A stretch of DNA of 64,000 nucleotides from JAJCYK01 sp965212195. GTDB taxonomy: Bacteria > Bacteroidota > Bacteroidia > Cytophagales > Cyclobacteriaceae. Under the pieces are notes generated by a model that saw nothing but the letters and a program-made list of their open reading frames with translations, was not told the origin of the DNA and made no database searches. Made by a program: the position numbers and the translations under genes. The stretch is taken from positions 186,001 to 250,000 of the forward strand of contig CBDBUW010000013.1 in NCBI GenBank assembly GCA_965212195.1, read 5' to 3'. Shown piece after piece: positions 63,374-64,000 of the stretch (the first letter of the stretch is position 1; the number at the start of each line of letters is the position of its first letter).

Positions 63374-63563
63374 ATTAAACTTTTTCAGAAAATTAATAAA
63401 AAGAAGTCCTGGATCAAATACAGTTGGACATTAGGAGAACGATAGGTTAAGCTTGACCCCAGACACAAAGTTACACAAAGAAGGCAGCCCTGCCATCTAG
63501 CCTAAGCTTACAACTTAAGCTTTTAGCCATTTAAAATAGATGATGATTGCTGACGATAGTGTT

Positions 63564-64000
63564 TTATTTCCAAATGAAATATTGAATTCCTAACGTTGGT
63601 ATCAAGGTATTACCGGTATAGGTATCTTCAGGATATTTGACATTTCTTAGTCTGGCATATTGCAGAATAAGTTCAACCGATAGTTTGTTTTTGAACAAAT
63701 AGTGAATTCCTGGACCAATATTAATTGTATTCAAAGTTCCATTGAGTTGCGGTGTAGTTTCATACTTTAAATTTCCAAAACCCGCTCCAGCCTCCATGAA
63801 TATAGAAGTTCGTTTATTCGTTATGTAATACCTAAAATAAATACTAGCTCCCACGGATTTCATATCCTCGACCTTTCCAAAAAATGGTATTACACCTATG
63901 GCTAGTCTGTTAGTTGGGAAATAGCCGAAATTGGCCCTTAATGAATAACCTGTTTCTGCTAAACTATTGGGGTATATGATGGGTAGTCCTCCAATTCCCA
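63564..64000 (-). CDS. Outer-membrane beta-barrel protein, partial
   Basis: The minus strand is open from the window edge to a stop at 63564, so the N-terminal part lies outside. The visible 145 residues read as amphipathic beta strands with alternating pattern: NFGYFPTNRLAIGVIPFFGK, GASIYFRYYITNKRTSIFME, GPGIHYLFKNKLSVELILQY, and the last strand TLIPTLGIQYFIWK ending on an aromatic-charged pair typical of OMP beta-barrel C-termini. An in-frame internal ATG is not the true start. Confidence 0.8.
   Translation of the reverse strand, partial: GIGGLPIIYPNSLAETGYSLRANFGYFPTNRLAIGVIPFFGKVEDMKSVGASIYFRYYITNKRTSIFMEAGAGFGNLKYETTPQLNGTLNTINIGPGIHYLFKNKLSVELILQYARLRNVKYPEDTYTGNTLIPTLGIQYFIWK

Noticed and set aside
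1..64000. tRNA, rRNA or riboswitch genes
   Set aside because: Spacers were read by eye and no cloverleaf, rRNA stretch or known riboswitch core was recognised; a covariance search could still find one.

Overview
The window comes from a member of the Bacteroidota, probably a marine-type Cytophagales-like lineage. This is inferred from gene style, not from a marker gene: many type II lipoprotein signals, Tat-exported sugar isomerases, a S1 sulfatase, a LytTR membrane regulator, a GAF/PAS hybrid kinase, DUF4159/DUF4350/DUF4153 proteins and a TAnnTTTG-like promoter. No rRNA, tRNA, CRISPR array, phage or intact insertion sequence was seen. Base composition looks even, in the mid-40s % GC by eye. 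Most genes lie on the minus strand.

Layout. 0-6 kb: housekeeping genes (ATP sulfurylase cut by the edge, SMC, a divergent membrane-anchored protein, a class V aminotransferase). 6-8 kb: a DUF4159 - DUF4350 - BlaI cluster with AACTA-type inverted repeats in front of the last two genes. 8-12 kb: a lipoprotein and a three-gene secreted operon (small lipoprotein, beta-propeller, Ig-like protein). 12-21 kb: MOSC protein, a GNAT remnant, two membrane proteins, then a minus-strand run of Tat-type sugar isomerase, sulfatase, NAD-epimerase, nitrilase, short CDF transporter and Ntn acylase. 21-24 kb: AhpD-like protein and TetR regulator sharing an almost identical promoter/operator, pirin, and a bestrophin-like protein. 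24-29 kb: DUF4153 membrane protein, FKBP lipoprotein, two small conserved proteins and an 802-residue hybrid kinase. 29-35 kb: SRPBCC proteins, a small TonB-plug-like protein, a lipocalin-like lipoprotein, an amidohydrolase, and a membrane-anchored alpha/beta hydrolase. 35-45 kb: an accessory block (VOC, ArsR + AHSA1, SnoaL, EEP phosphatase, isochorismatase, MDR, RibD-like, GH36, and AraC + CPBP protease + frameshifted AHSA1) bordered by four copies of a G-rich repeat in opposing orientations. 45-64 kb: acetoacetyl-CoA synthetase, VOC, GIY-YIG, second sugar isomerase, a double-SGNH esterase, FAD oxidoreductase, an amidohydrolase and a broken relative of it, LytTR, GNAT, CBM9-like protein, DUF1801 + glutamine amidotransferase, M81 peptidase, four small membrane proteins and a partial outer-membrane barrel.

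Themes. Exported carbohydrate and ester chemistry (sulfatase, GH36, SGNH, CBM9, two TIM-barrel isomerases, FAD oxidoreductase) is spread over the window without a SusC/SusD pair, so it is not a canonical polysaccharide-utilisation locus. Small one-target regulators sit next to their likely target genes (BlaI, TetR, ArsR, AraC), and in three cases candidate operators can be read directly. Four degenerate genes and several families of intergenic repeats mark regions of gene turnover. No single clear new defence or mobile system was found. The most unusual signals are the four-copy G-rich repeat, the duplicated ~200-bp structured intergenic element, and the orphan BlaI cluster.
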